Positions 1 through 7,965 of a stretch of DNA of 64,000 nucleotides are shown piece after piece. Every line of letters starts with the position of its first letter. The stretch's first letter is position 1. The notes beneath the pieces are model-generated. The model saw only the letters and a program-made list of their open reading frames with translations. It was not told the origin of the DNA and did no database searches. The translations under genes were made by a program, and so were the position numbers. Source of the stretch: Fulvivirga marina (lineage in GTDB: Bacteria > Bacteroidota > Bacteroidia > Cytophagales > Cyclobacteriaceae); NCBI RefSeq assembly GCF_016775155.1, contig NZ_JAEUGD010000058.1, forward strand, positions 261,733 through 325,732, read 5' to 3'.

Positions 1-2
1 AG

Positions 3-1241
3 TCAGCTCGACTTGGTGCTACTTAAAATCTCCTTATAGTATTTGTTCACCTGAATAATTTGCTGGTCCCACTGATGCTGCTGGGCAAAAGCATAGCCAT
101 TCTGTCCCATTTCCTTTCGATGCTGCGGGTTCTGGTACATATATTCAACAGCTTCTGCCAACTCTTTTACTGTGGATTCCGGTTTCGTCACCGGTACTTT
201 TATTGCCGCATTGGAAGGTATGTGATCACGCGCCCCTTGGTGATTAAGGGTAATAATGGGAAGCTTAAAAGCCATGGCTTCCAGAAACTGAGAGCCAAAA
301 GAATCACGCAAGCTGCATAGCATAAACACATCGTGTTCCTTATATGCAGCCTTTACTTCATACCACGAGACCTGCCCCCGCCATGTCACATGCTCTTGAA
401 CACCATAGTCTATCAACCATTGGTTCACTCGGCACCCCAATTTACCGTCGCCAAGGATAGTCAGGTGAAAAGGAATGTTTTTCATCTTCACTTCTTTTAG
501 CGCCTCTAGCACCAGGGGAAGACCCTTGCGCGCAAATATCCGCCCAACCCAAAGTATCCTCAGTTCATCGGACTGACTATGGTTTGAATCTTCACTGTCC
601 GTAAAAAAATCATTTGAAAGTGCTGTATCCAAAAAGACCCTGACCTTCTCCCCTCCCATCGATTTCACCTTCTCCCATGTATCATTATTTGATGCCAATA
701 TCAGATCAGCCTGTTGTATTGTCTTCATAAAATCAGGGTTAAAGGCCATCAGCAACTCACTGGTCCATTTCCTAAAAATCTCCATATACCAACCTCTTAC
801 AAAGTATTTTTTAAAAGCCACAGGAGCAAAGTTATTCCCCCCTACAGGACCGAACACAAAAGGCTTCTTCAACCTCCACAACCCCGCCCCTAACTGCAAA
901 CTACCTAAAGTTACATGGTGAAGAAGGTCGAAATTTATTTCTTTATCGATAGCCGCAGCTTTACGAGCAGCTTTATGCTGCCACACCAAGTAGTGTAGGT
1001 AAATAAAAGGCTGGTAACGGTACAGGTAATTGATCCAACGAGGTACATCAATGAATTCCACATGTATTTTTAGAGAAGGATAGTGTTTTAAAGCTTTTTT
1101 AATAGCCTCCTCTCCTTCCCTGGTGGTAAAGCACCATACCTCATGTCCCAGCATGGCATTCCCCAAGACCCAATGCCAACCGTTACCAGGTTCTGAACCC
1201 CGATCAGGAATGCAGGCATATGCGGAGATCAGCAGCCTCAT
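3..1241 (-). CDS. GT4-family glycosyltransferase of the polysaccharide locus
   Basis: A 412-residue GT-B fold glycosyltransferase of the GT4 type, expected to add a sugar from a nucleotide-sugar donor to a growing lipid-linked polysaccharide on the cytoplasmic face of the inner membrane. The C-terminal donor-binding half is clear: WVGRIFARKG at about 231-240, a glycine-rich TILGDGKLG near 261, and the GT4 signature region DSFGSQFLEAMA at 313-324, where the glutamates around 321 would contact the donor. The N-terminal half has GSEPGNGW at 15-22. There is no signal peptide or membrane segment. It is the last gene of the minus-strand exopolysaccharide operon, one base after the GT2 gene, and ends inside the window. 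The sugar specificity cannot be read from sequence. Confidence 0.88.
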   Translation of the reverse strand: MRLLISAYACIPDRGSEPGNGWHWVLGNAMLGHEVWCFTTREGEEAIKKALKHYPSLKIHVEFIDVPRWINYLYRYQPFIYLHYLVWQHKAARKAAAIDKEINFDLLHHVTLGSLQLGAGLWRLKKPFVFGPVGGNNFAPVAFKKYFVRGWYMEIFRKWTSELLMAFNPDFMKTIQQADLILASNNDTWEKVKSMGGEKVRVFLDTALSNDFFTDSEDSNHSQSDELRILWVGRIFARKGLPLVLEALKEVKMKNIPFHLTILGDGKLGCRVNQWLIDYGVQEHVTWRGQVSWYEVKAAYKEHDVFMLCSLRDSFGSQFLEAMAFKLPIITLNHQGARDHIPSNAAIKVPVTKPESTVKELAEAVEYMYQNPQHRKEMGQNGYAFAQQHQWDQQIIQVNKYYKEILSSTKSS

Positions 1242-1242
1242 T

Positions 1243-2082
1243 TCAATGAATTAAATAACCAAAAATACGCTGTATATAGCCCTTCAACAGATGCATAGGC
1301 ACCAATCCTGCAGGTGAGTTCCGCAGGGTATATATAGTAAAATTGCGTAGGTTGCCTCCACCTTTAATCGTAAACAAGTGATTGTAATAGTTTTTAAGGC
1401 TCTTTTTATTTCTAATCTTGTGATCACCTCCCTCCTCAGGGTAAGTAAACAGGTGGGCATCATAATTACAGTAAACTTTGAAACTGTTTCGCCTGGCCAT
1501 TACCGTAAAATCATAATCTGCCATATAATGAGGTAATTTCTTCTCCTCAAAGAGCCCTATGACATCAAAAATAGCTCTGGGTACTAACAATCCACGTCCC
1601 GGAAACAGAGAAACCTCATGTAACCCCTTCCAGTCTTTTTCATCCAACTCCTCCAGGAGGTATCTGGACGTGTTCCATATCTTATGTGTGATCTCTCCAC
1701 CATAGTAGGGCTTCAATGTATCAAAATCTATTTCCAGCGCTCCAAGTAATGCATATGGCTCTTTTGCCGACCAATACAACATCTTTTCCATAAAATCGAC
1801 TGCTGCTATGGTATCGTTATTCATGGTCATTACGTATTCAGCACCGGCATCCAGAGCATGCCTAATACCCAAGTTCACTGCTGCTGTCCAAAACAGATTC
1901 CCATTTCCCTTAATTATTGTTACTTCCGGAAATTCCTGTTCCAGCATCTCTTCTGTTCCATCAGTAGAGCCATCATCGACTACGATAATATTATGCTCAT
2001 GTACCGTCTGGCGCTCCAGGGAAAGCAAGCAGTTTCGTGTAAATTTCTTTCTATTATGTACGGGAATAACTATTGATACCAT
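1243..2082 (-). CDS. GT2-family glycosyltransferase
   Basis: A 279-residue GT-A fold family 2 glycosyltransferase. The opening strand VSIVIPVHNR (2-11) is followed by IIVVDDGSTDGTEE (about 32-45), the classic nucleotide-binding segment. The metal-binding DXD-like site appears as MNNDT near 86-90. Length and motifs resemble rhamnosyltransferase-like members, but the acceptor is unknown. The start ATG lies 29 bases inside the 3' end of the upstream polymerase gene, so the two are translationally coupled. It probably transfers one sugar of the repeat unit in the cytoplasm. Confidence 0.87.
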   Translation of the reverse strand: MVSIVIPVHNRKKFTRNCLLSLERQTVHEHNIIVVDDGSTDGTEEMLEQEFPEVTIIKGNGNLFWTAAVNLGIRHALDAGAEYVMTMNNDTIAAVDFMEKMLYWSAKEPYALLGALEIDFDTLKPYYGGEITHKIWNTSRYLLEELDEKDWKGLHEVSLFPGRGLLVPRAIFDVIGLFEEKKLPHYMADYDFTVMARRNSFKVYCNYDAHLFTYPEEGGDHKIRNKKSLKNYYNHLFTIKGGGNLRNFTIYTLRNSPAGLVPMHLLKGYIQRIFGYLIH

Positions 2083-3388
2083 CTCCGGAAATTTTTAAAT
2101 TCACCTGATTATTTATGTCATATCTCTTTTGAGACTTACCCGGACTATCGACTACCATATATGATAGTAACCAGCTAAAAATAATGGCTCCGAGACTCTC
2201 CAGATATAAAAATGTATCCACTTCCATAATGAACAGCAGAAATATTAAAATGGCCAGATACATTCCTTTTTCCTCATTATTTGTGAGCGCAGGCCTGTAA
2301 TATTTCAGTGCCTTATAGAAAAGAAGAAAAAAAATGATCAGCATAAACAATCCCTGGCTTACGAGTATCTCCAAGGATGTGCTATGCAGGTGCATGTGAT
2401 ATGCTTCCTGCTCATTCCATAAGCGAGCTACATTGGAAGTGATTTCCAGAAAATAGTGCCCGCGATAGCCATTGCCCAGTAAAAGTCCGCGTTGATCGTA
2501 AAGCAGCCAGTTGAATGCATCCTGCCAAAGAAAGGCCCTCCCATTGAATGTACTGACATCGATAAGGTCCACTCGTTTAAGTATGGAAACAAATACAGGC
2601 AAATTCAATATTTTATAGATCAGTAAACCTGTATTTAAAAGAATGGGCAAGGTAAAAACAGAGACCCAATAGATACTCTTCACGCTCCTTACTGCCTTCA
2701 GCAGGATCAACAACAGGACCACCAGGAAGATCATGGTGGTTAGTCTTGAATTGATCAAAAAAAGAAGGACAAGGTTCAATGAGAAATAGACTAACCAACC
2801 CGTCAACCAACCGATGTGCTTTTGCGCAGAACGAAAGTAGTACGCCAGCATTAAGCTCAATATGGCCACCAAACAGGCTCCGCTGTAGATACCATCTATA
2901 AAAGGAAAGTTGACCCGACCTTCAATACTATGAAGGTTGTTGCTAAGGCCAAGAGCAAAATAACCTACAAGGTTGATCAATAACAACAAGGTCAGACTAA
3001 TAAAGGTAAGCCTGACAAGTTCTGTGCCCTTTTCATTGTAAAGGTGGACAACGACGAAAGCCTGAAATGGCATTAGAATTACTATTGACCTGGCTATGGT
3101 AAGTGATTGTGTAGTATCCGGCAGGTTTTTTCCAAGAGCAATAAAAAGGGAAGCCACAGTTGACAGGAGAAACAGCACCACCGTCAAATACCAGATGTTC
3201 ACTCTAATTTGGAATTCTCTACGATACAAAAGATCCACAAGGTAGAAAAGTACAATAAGCACATAGGGTGCAGCCGAGACCAGGTATCCTAAAGAAGGAC
3301 TTTTTGAGGCTGAAATATAGGTTCCCAGGCCAAAAATCGGAAAGCTGGCGACAAACAGGATGTTAATGATGTCTTTTTTGTACACCAT
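2054..3388 (-). CDS. Wzy-like O-antigen/exopolysaccharide polymerase or ligase
   Basis: A 444-residue protein made almost entirely of hydrophobic helices, about ten to twelve by eye, with a larger loop around 290-340 (motif region NGYRGHYFLE, then HMHLHSTSLEILVSQG). Such a periplasmic loop with histidines, followed by an H-x-H-x-T-S-L-E-I-L-x-x-x-G segment, is typical of the O-antigen ligase/polymerase superfamily (Wzy_C/WaaL-like). Its place between the transferases and near the Wzx and Wzc genes favours polymerase over ligase. It starts one base inside the stop codon region of the upstream transferase and its 3' end overlaps the GT2 gene by 29 bases. Confidence 0.8.
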   Translation of the reverse strand: MVYKKDIINILFVASFPIFGLGTYISASKSPSLGYLVSAAPYVLIVLFYLVDLLYRREFQIRVNIWYLTVVLFLLSTVASLFIALGKNLPDTTQSLTIARSIVILMPFQAFVVVHLYNEKGTELVRLTFISLTLLLLINLVGYFALGLSNNLHSIEGRVNFPFIDGIYSGACLVAILSLMLAYYFRSAQKHIGWLTGWLVYFSLNLVLLFLINSRLTTMIFLVVLLLILLKAVRSVKSIYWVSVFTLPILLNTGLLIYKILNLPVFVSILKRVDLIDVSTFNGRAFLWQDAFNWLLYDQRGLLLGNGYRGHYFLEITSNVARLWNEQEAYHMHLHSTSLEILVSQGLFMLIIFFLLFYKALKYYRPALTNNEEKGMYLAILIFLLFIMEVDTFLYLESLGAIIFSWLLSYMVVDSPGKSQKRYDINNQVNLKISGDGINSYSRT

Positions 3389-4368
3389 CAGTGAAGTAGC
3401 TTAACAAGTTTTTTTCCACTTTTGAGCAATGCTTTGGGCATTACTCTCTTTATCCTTTGCTTGGTTCGTGACCAACGGGTAGTACAAAGGCTTTTGAATA
3501 TTTCGCTATCCCTCAGTCTATCTACCATTACAAATTCCGGATGCTTCAGAGGGAGATCCATTTGCTCCAGCTTTAAGCTGCTAATGACTGAATTACTATT
3601 GACTGTGTGGGTTGCATCATCACCGTAGCCCAAGTTGACCACCAGATTTTTAGATGGTACCGCCGTGAAGCCGGCATTAAGCATTCTGGCATATTGCCAC
3701 TGATAGTCCCATGAAGTGGGGTATTCAATACCGGTATAGGTCCTGTCAAAGGCATATTGGAAGTAATCCTGCTCATCTAACGACTGAAAGTACTTGTCAT
3801 GGTACTTTTTGCGGCCCACTTTTTCGTAGTACTCCATCTTATAGCTAAAGAGGTCCCAGGCCCGCTTCCAGGTAGCCCAACCCCATATGTAGTTATGATT
3901 GGAAAAGAAGTAGGAGTATTCATAATCGCGGTATTGTTCTGGCAAAAGGTTATTTCCACCTATCTGCATCACGCGGGTATCATGCCTGTAATATGCGAGC
4001 ATTTCAGCACAAAATTGAAAAAAATCCTGAGCAGGAAGACAGTCATCTTCCAGGATAATCCCCTCCTCAACATGCATAAAAAACCAGGTGATAGCCTCTG
4101 ACACTGCCTCTCCGCACCCCTGGTTCTCCTCGCGAAATAACGTGCTTACCTCACACTCCCAATCTACATTAGTAGCGATCTCCCTGACCATACGGCATTT
4201 TTCTGATTCTCCGACTTTATCCTTTCGCGGACCATCGGCTGCTATAAACAGTTGTCGGGGCTTTGCCAATCTGATGGCTTCGAAAACCTGCCGGGTAACA
4301 TCCGGCCTGTTGAAGACCAGAAAAAGAACAGGTACCTGAAGTGATGCTTTATTCCCTGTATTTTTCAT
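3388..4368 (-). CDS. HlpA-like GT-A glycosyltransferase, copy 2
   Basis: A 326-residue protein of the type often labelled hemolytic protein HlpA-like, which has a nucleotide-diphospho-sugar transferase fold. Visible features are PVLFLVFNRPDVTRQVF at 13-29, AADGPRKD at 43-50, an acidic metal/donor site GIILEDDCLP at 103-112, IWGWATWKRAWDLF at 161-174 and a C-terminal NLGYGDDATHT block. The protein is closely related along its whole length to the gene immediately upstream (4372-5289), with the same acidic site at the same residue numbers, so the pair arose by tandem duplication. It is probably cytoplasmic and acts in polysaccharide repeat assembly. The C-terminal tail is basic (KSGKKLVKLL), possibly membrane-associating. 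Substrate is unknown. Confidence 0.8.
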   Translation of the reverse strand: MKNTGNKASLQVPVLFLVFNRPDVTRQVFEAIRLAKPRQLFIAADGPRKDKVGESEKCRMVREIATNVDWECEVSTLFREENQGCGEAVSEAITWFFMHVEEGIILEDDCLPAQDFFQFCAEMLAYYRHDTRVMQIGGNNLLPEQYRDYEYSYFFSNHNYIWGWATWKRAWDLFSYKMEYYEKVGRKKYHDKYFQSLDEQDYFQYAFDRTYTGIEYPTSWDYQWQYARMLNAGFTAVPSKNLVVNLGYGDDATHTVNSNSVISSLKLEQMDLPLKHPEFVMVDRLRDSEIFKSLCTTRWSRTKQRIKRVMPKALLKSGKKLVKLLH

Positions 4369-4371
4369 TGG

Positions 4372-5289
4372 TTATACTTTTATTTTTGAGCGGACAATAT
4401 CCTTAATCAGATTCTTGAAATATTTTCTATCAGAAACAATATCCCTGACCACAAATGGTGGATGCTTCAATGGCATCGTTATCTCCAATGCCTCCATATC
4501 TGCACTTTTGCTTCTGCCATTGGTAGTATGCGTGGCATCCATTCCAAACCCCAGGTTTCTGACAAGGTTTTTTTGTGGCACAACCGCCAAACCAGAATGG
4601 ATAAAGCGAGCAAAATCCCACTGATAATCCCACCAGTCTACCGTACCTCTTCTGGCTACTGTAAGATCAAACTTCCTTAATCTGTAAAAGCGCTCTAACG
4701 AATTCAAAAAGAACCCATCAAAATATCCTTTGTTCTTCAGCTTTTGATAAAGGGAAATATCAAAATCAAACAGCTCCCAGGACCTTCTCCACGTGGCCCA
4801 ACCCCAGATATACCCACTTCTGGAAAAATAGTAGGAGTAGTCATGATCATGCTGCCAGCCATGGAGAAAGTTGTTTCCTCCAATATGCATTACCCGTGCA
4901 TCATCACGATACCGTTCCAAAAGCTCCTGGCAGAACCAAAAAAAGCTTTGAGATGGCAGACAGTCATCTTCCAAAATGATACCTTCCTCTTCATGCTCAA
5001 AGAACCAGGTAAAAGCAGATGAGGGTGCCACTCCGCAATTTAGGTTAGTATCTCTAAACAACGTTTTAACCTCGCACTCCCAATCTACTTCATCTGCTAT
5101 TTTACGGGTTTCTTCACACTTTGCTAAGTCTGAGGGTACGTGTGGCCGGGGTCCATCTGCCGCGATGTATAGCCTGGGTGGTTTAACCTTTCTTATAGCT
5201 TCAAACACTTGCCTGGTGGTGTCTGGCCGGTTAAAGATTACCATTAAAACCGGCGTACGGAATTCCTGCATGGGAGTAGCTGTAACCAT
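4372..5289 (-). CDS. HlpA-like GT-A glycosyltransferase, copy 1
   Basis: A 305-residue paralogue of the next gene in the operon. It shares TPVLMVIFNRPDTTRQVF at 12-29, AADGPRPH at 43-50, the acidic GIILEDDCLP at 103-112, the YIWGWATWRRSWELF block and NLGFGMDATHT. The two copies are separated by three bases, and this one lacks the extra basic C-terminal tail of its partner. Divergence outside the motifs suggests the two now act on different acceptors or donors rather than being a recent duplication. The 78 bases upstream separate it from the GT61-like gene. Confidence 0.8.
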   Translation of the reverse strand: MVTATPMQEFRTPVLMVIFNRPDTTRQVFEAIRKVKPPRLYIAADGPRPHVPSDLAKCEETRKIADEVDWECEVKTLFRDTNLNCGVAPSSAFTWFFEHEEEGIILEDDCLPSQSFFWFCQELLERYRDDARVMHIGGNNFLHGWQHDHDYSYYFSRSGYIWGWATWRRSWELFDFDISLYQKLKNKGYFDGFFLNSLERFYRLRKFDLTVARRGTVDWWDYQWDFARFIHSGLAVVPQKNLVRNLGFGMDATHTTNGRSKSADMEALEITMPLKHPPFVVRDIVSDRKYFKNLIKDIVRSKIKV

Positions 5290-5367
5290 GTCTTTATTTT
5301 TTTCTAAAATTCACGCACTTTAAATAACTTATCCATGATACCCATCATTAAAGGTTATTGATCTCCA

Positions 5368-6615
5368 TCATTCACCTGAGGTATACACTCGCTTGCACAT
5401 ATTGCGGTAATAGCCCGCGTAATCCCTGATCATTGCTACCACCTTGGCAGCAACATCAGAAGGCTTCGAATACTGATCTGAAAACCGGTAAAAAAACAGT
5501 TGCCGTCTGTCGTTATAGCGAACTGACAGGTCCTGCACCATATTCCCAAAACGGTCTTCGGGAAGTATTTCAACACATCCTGCTGAAAAAGCCGTTGGCA
5601 GCAGCATATTGGAACCATGAAAACCCACCACCACATGACTTTTACTGTATATATCACACCACTCCCTTTCAACATCCGTAGTTATGCAGTTCACACGGCT
5701 GTCATGAGCAGTACCATTGAAGCTACCGATTGTGCCAAGTCCGACAATATAGAACTCTGTATCAGGAAGTTCCTTTTGCACATACCGGATTGTACTTTCC
5801 ACCAATTGCTTCTGCCGCTTTGAAAGTAACTTGCCTCCCATTTTCAACCACCCTATTTTGCGACAAACTCTATAAAACCAGTGATCTGCCTGATGCGGAT
5901 GCCACCAGCGATCCTCACGGAGAACAAAGGTCACCCGCGGGGTAGTACCTGTAAAATTTTCAATATGAAAGGGTTCAACTCCTGTAAAGCGTCTAATGTC
6001 TACTTTGGTAAAATCGGGATGAGAGTAGGCATTACTCAGATATATGCGACCGAACCTCTGAAACTGGGCAGACACAAACTCCGAAATGGCACTATAGCTT
6101 TTTTTCAATTCCCCAAGCTTAAGGTCTACAATCCACGCTTCTGCACACCCGGCCGGAACCATCCATTCAAAGGCTTGGGGAATGATGAGTATCAGGCCTA
6201 ACGATGGATGATTGTCTAGGTGGTGCTGCGCGTTGTAGAGTTTAAGCAGTGAGTGCCCATATAAAAAGTCAAGTGCATTTAAAATAACAACTTCATGATG
6301 TACCTTAAAAATCCGCCTCTCAACTGATACTTCCCGTTTGACTGGTGGAAACGCCTGCTGCACTATCTCTGCCAGCCACTGATAGTCCTGATGATGATGA
6401 TAAACCTCCAGATTGTCTTTTGCTATGGCAAAAGGTACCTCCACATGGTGCCCTACGGGCAACATTTGGTAAAAGGAAAAACCGCATTTCCTACATGTGC
6501 AATCGATATAAGAATGCATACCGGCAATTCTCACATCTCCTGTCTCTACCTCCACTTGCGAATCACATTGAGGGCAACAAAAATCAGCGTAGGGTTGTGG
6601 TTTTAATGCTATCAT
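5368..6615 (-). CDS. GT61-like glycosyltransferase with N-terminal zinc-ribbon
   Basis: A protein of 415 residues from ATG 6615 (a GTG one codon upstream is a possible alternative). The C-terminal half resembles DUF563/GT61 transferases: VVVGFHGSNMLLPTAFSAG followed by EILPEDRFGNM, the segment in which a conserved H-G-A/S-x-L/M is part of the donor site. The N-terminus contains two cysteine knuckles, C-P-Q-C near residue 17 and C-R-K-C near 44, which look like a zinc ribbon. This is unusual for GT61 enzymes. No membrane segment or signal peptide is seen. It lies between the flippase and the HlpA-like pair in the polysaccharide operon. The transferase assignment rests mainly on one motif and on context. 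Confidence 0.65.
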   Translation of the reverse strand: MIALKPQPYADFCCPQCDSQVEVETGDVRIAGMHSYIDCTCRKCGFSFYQMLPVGHHVEVPFAIAKDNLEVYHHHQDYQWLAEIVQQAFPPVKREVSVERRIFKVHHEVVILNALDFLYGHSLLKLYNAQHHLDNHPSLGLILIIPQAFEWMVPAGCAEAWIVDLKLGELKKSYSAISEFVSAQFQRFGRIYLSNAYSHPDFTKVDIRRFTGVEPFHIENFTGTTPRVTFVLREDRWWHPHQADHWFYRVCRKIGWLKMGGKLLSKRQKQLVESTIRYVQKELPDTEFYIVGLGTIGSFNGTAHDSRVNCITTDVEREWCDIYSKSHVVVGFHGSNMLLPTAFSAGCVEILPEDRFGNMVQDLSVRYNDRRQLFFYRFSDQYSKPSDVAAKVVAMIRDYAGYYRNMCKRVYTSGE

Positions 6616-6624
6616 CACTATCTC

Positions 6625-7965
6625 TCACGTAATATGATTTAACTTCCAGAATGAGAAAATCCCCTTAAACATGAGCTTCTGATTCCTTCTTGTATTAGCA
6701 AAGAAGAAGTCGAGCACAAAAATGCTGATGGTAAAGGATACGATGGTAGCGATGATCGCTCCTGTCGAGGCATAGACCGGGATCAGCCAGTAATTGACTG
6801 CAATATTTATAGCTGCGCCAATAATTGTAGCTATCAAAGAATATTTAAACAGGCTCTCATTAACAATGAAGACTGACTTAGCCACCCCCATATTGGTGAA
6901 AAACAGCCTGATAGCAAATAAGGATAGAAGGACACCCGCTACCTGATATTCTACCCCATAAAGGAAGATAATAATCTGATCCGCAAAAAAATACAGGGGA
7001 ACAGCCACAATTACAAAGAGCAGAAACATCAGGCGGTAAAAATTTAACAGACGGCTATCATAAAGCTCACGGCTCATCTTCTTTGCTTTGGTAACAGCAG
7101 GGGTAAAGGTGTTCATAACCACCATGGGTATAAACCCAAATATTTCTATGATCTTTAGCGCTACGGAATACTGCCCGACCTCATAATTGTTTAGCATTTT
7201 GCCCAGCATTACCTGGTCGATACGGGCCTGGGTATGCAGTGCTATACCATATAATGTAAGCGGCCAGGCTTCGTTGAGAAGGCTTATGGCCAGTGTTTTA
7301 CTGAAATTCCACTTGAGCATGGTGCCTTCTTTCTTCTTATAAATGTAAGTATATCCCAAGGCATTCATCATGGAGGTGAAAAGGATAACCCATGCAAACC
7401 AGACCAATGGCACCTGGTAATAAACCATCACGATCTTGGTCAGGCTACTCGCCAGATTTACAAACAGCTGAACTTTTACCACATATTTGGAGAGTACTTT
7501 GGCCTGAAAAAAACAATTGACAATTTCGAAAGCCTTGAAGATCTCGGCGGTGGCGATAATCACGATAAGAATTGTGGTAAACTTATCATTCTGTACGAAT
7601 ATCAAAACCCCGCAGAGGATTGTGAGAAGAACAAACGCCCCTCCCAGCTTAAGTATAAAACTAGTCCCCAGCAAATCATGCTTTCTATCCATGTCTTTGG
7701 CCAGCTCTCGTACAATAATCTGATCGAGTCCAAGCGTAGCAAATGCTGAGAATATGCCTACAAAGCTGATGGCATAATTTAAAAGCCCGTATTGTTCCGG
7801 CTGAAGGTAACGAGCGATATAGATACCCACCACCATAGCCACAAAAAGTGTAAAAACCTTTTCAAAAAGCAACCAGGAAACGTTTTGAAAATACTTATGA
7901 AAGCGTTCCGGTATCAACTGAAGCAGTATTTCAAACCTGGCTTTATGACTGGTAGGCTGCTCCAT
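6625..7965 (-). CDS. Wzx-like polysaccharide flippase
   Basis: A polytopic protein with about twelve to fourteen hydrophobic helices, of the polysaccharide biosynthesis/MATE-like superfamily (Wzx/RfbX). It would flip the undecaprenyl-linked repeat unit to the periplasmic side. Diagnostic segments include GIYIARYLQPEQYGLLNYA near the N-terminus, an arrangement typical of this family, and ARIDQVMLGKML mid-protein. I place the start at ATG 7965 (446 residues); an in-frame ATG at 8001 would add 12 residues and lengthen the overlap with the upstream kinase gene from 23 to 59 bases. The operon position directly after the Wzc-like gene supports a Wzx/Wzy-dependent pathway. Confidence 0.86.
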   Translation of the reverse strand: MEQPTSHKARFEILLQLIPERFHKYFQNVSWLLFEKVFTLFVAMVVGIYIARYLQPEQYGLLNYAISFVGIFSAFATLGLDQIIVRELAKDMDRKHDLLGTSFILKLGGAFVLLTILCGVLIFVQNDKFTTILIVIIATAEIFKAFEIVNCFFQAKVLSKYVVKVQLFVNLASSLTKIVMVYYQVPLVWFAWVILFTSMMNALGYTYIYKKKEGTMLKWNFSKTLAISLLNEAWPLTLYGIALHTQARIDQVMLGKMLNNYEVGQYSVALKIIEIFGFIPMVVMNTFTPAVTKAKKMSRELYDSRLLNFYRLMFLLFVIVAVPLYFFADQIIIFLYGVEYQVAGVLLSLFAIRLFFTNMGVAKSVFIVNESLFKYSLIATIIGAAINIAVNYWLIPVYASTGAIIATIVSFTISIFVLDFFFANTRRNQKLMFKGIFSFWKLNHIT

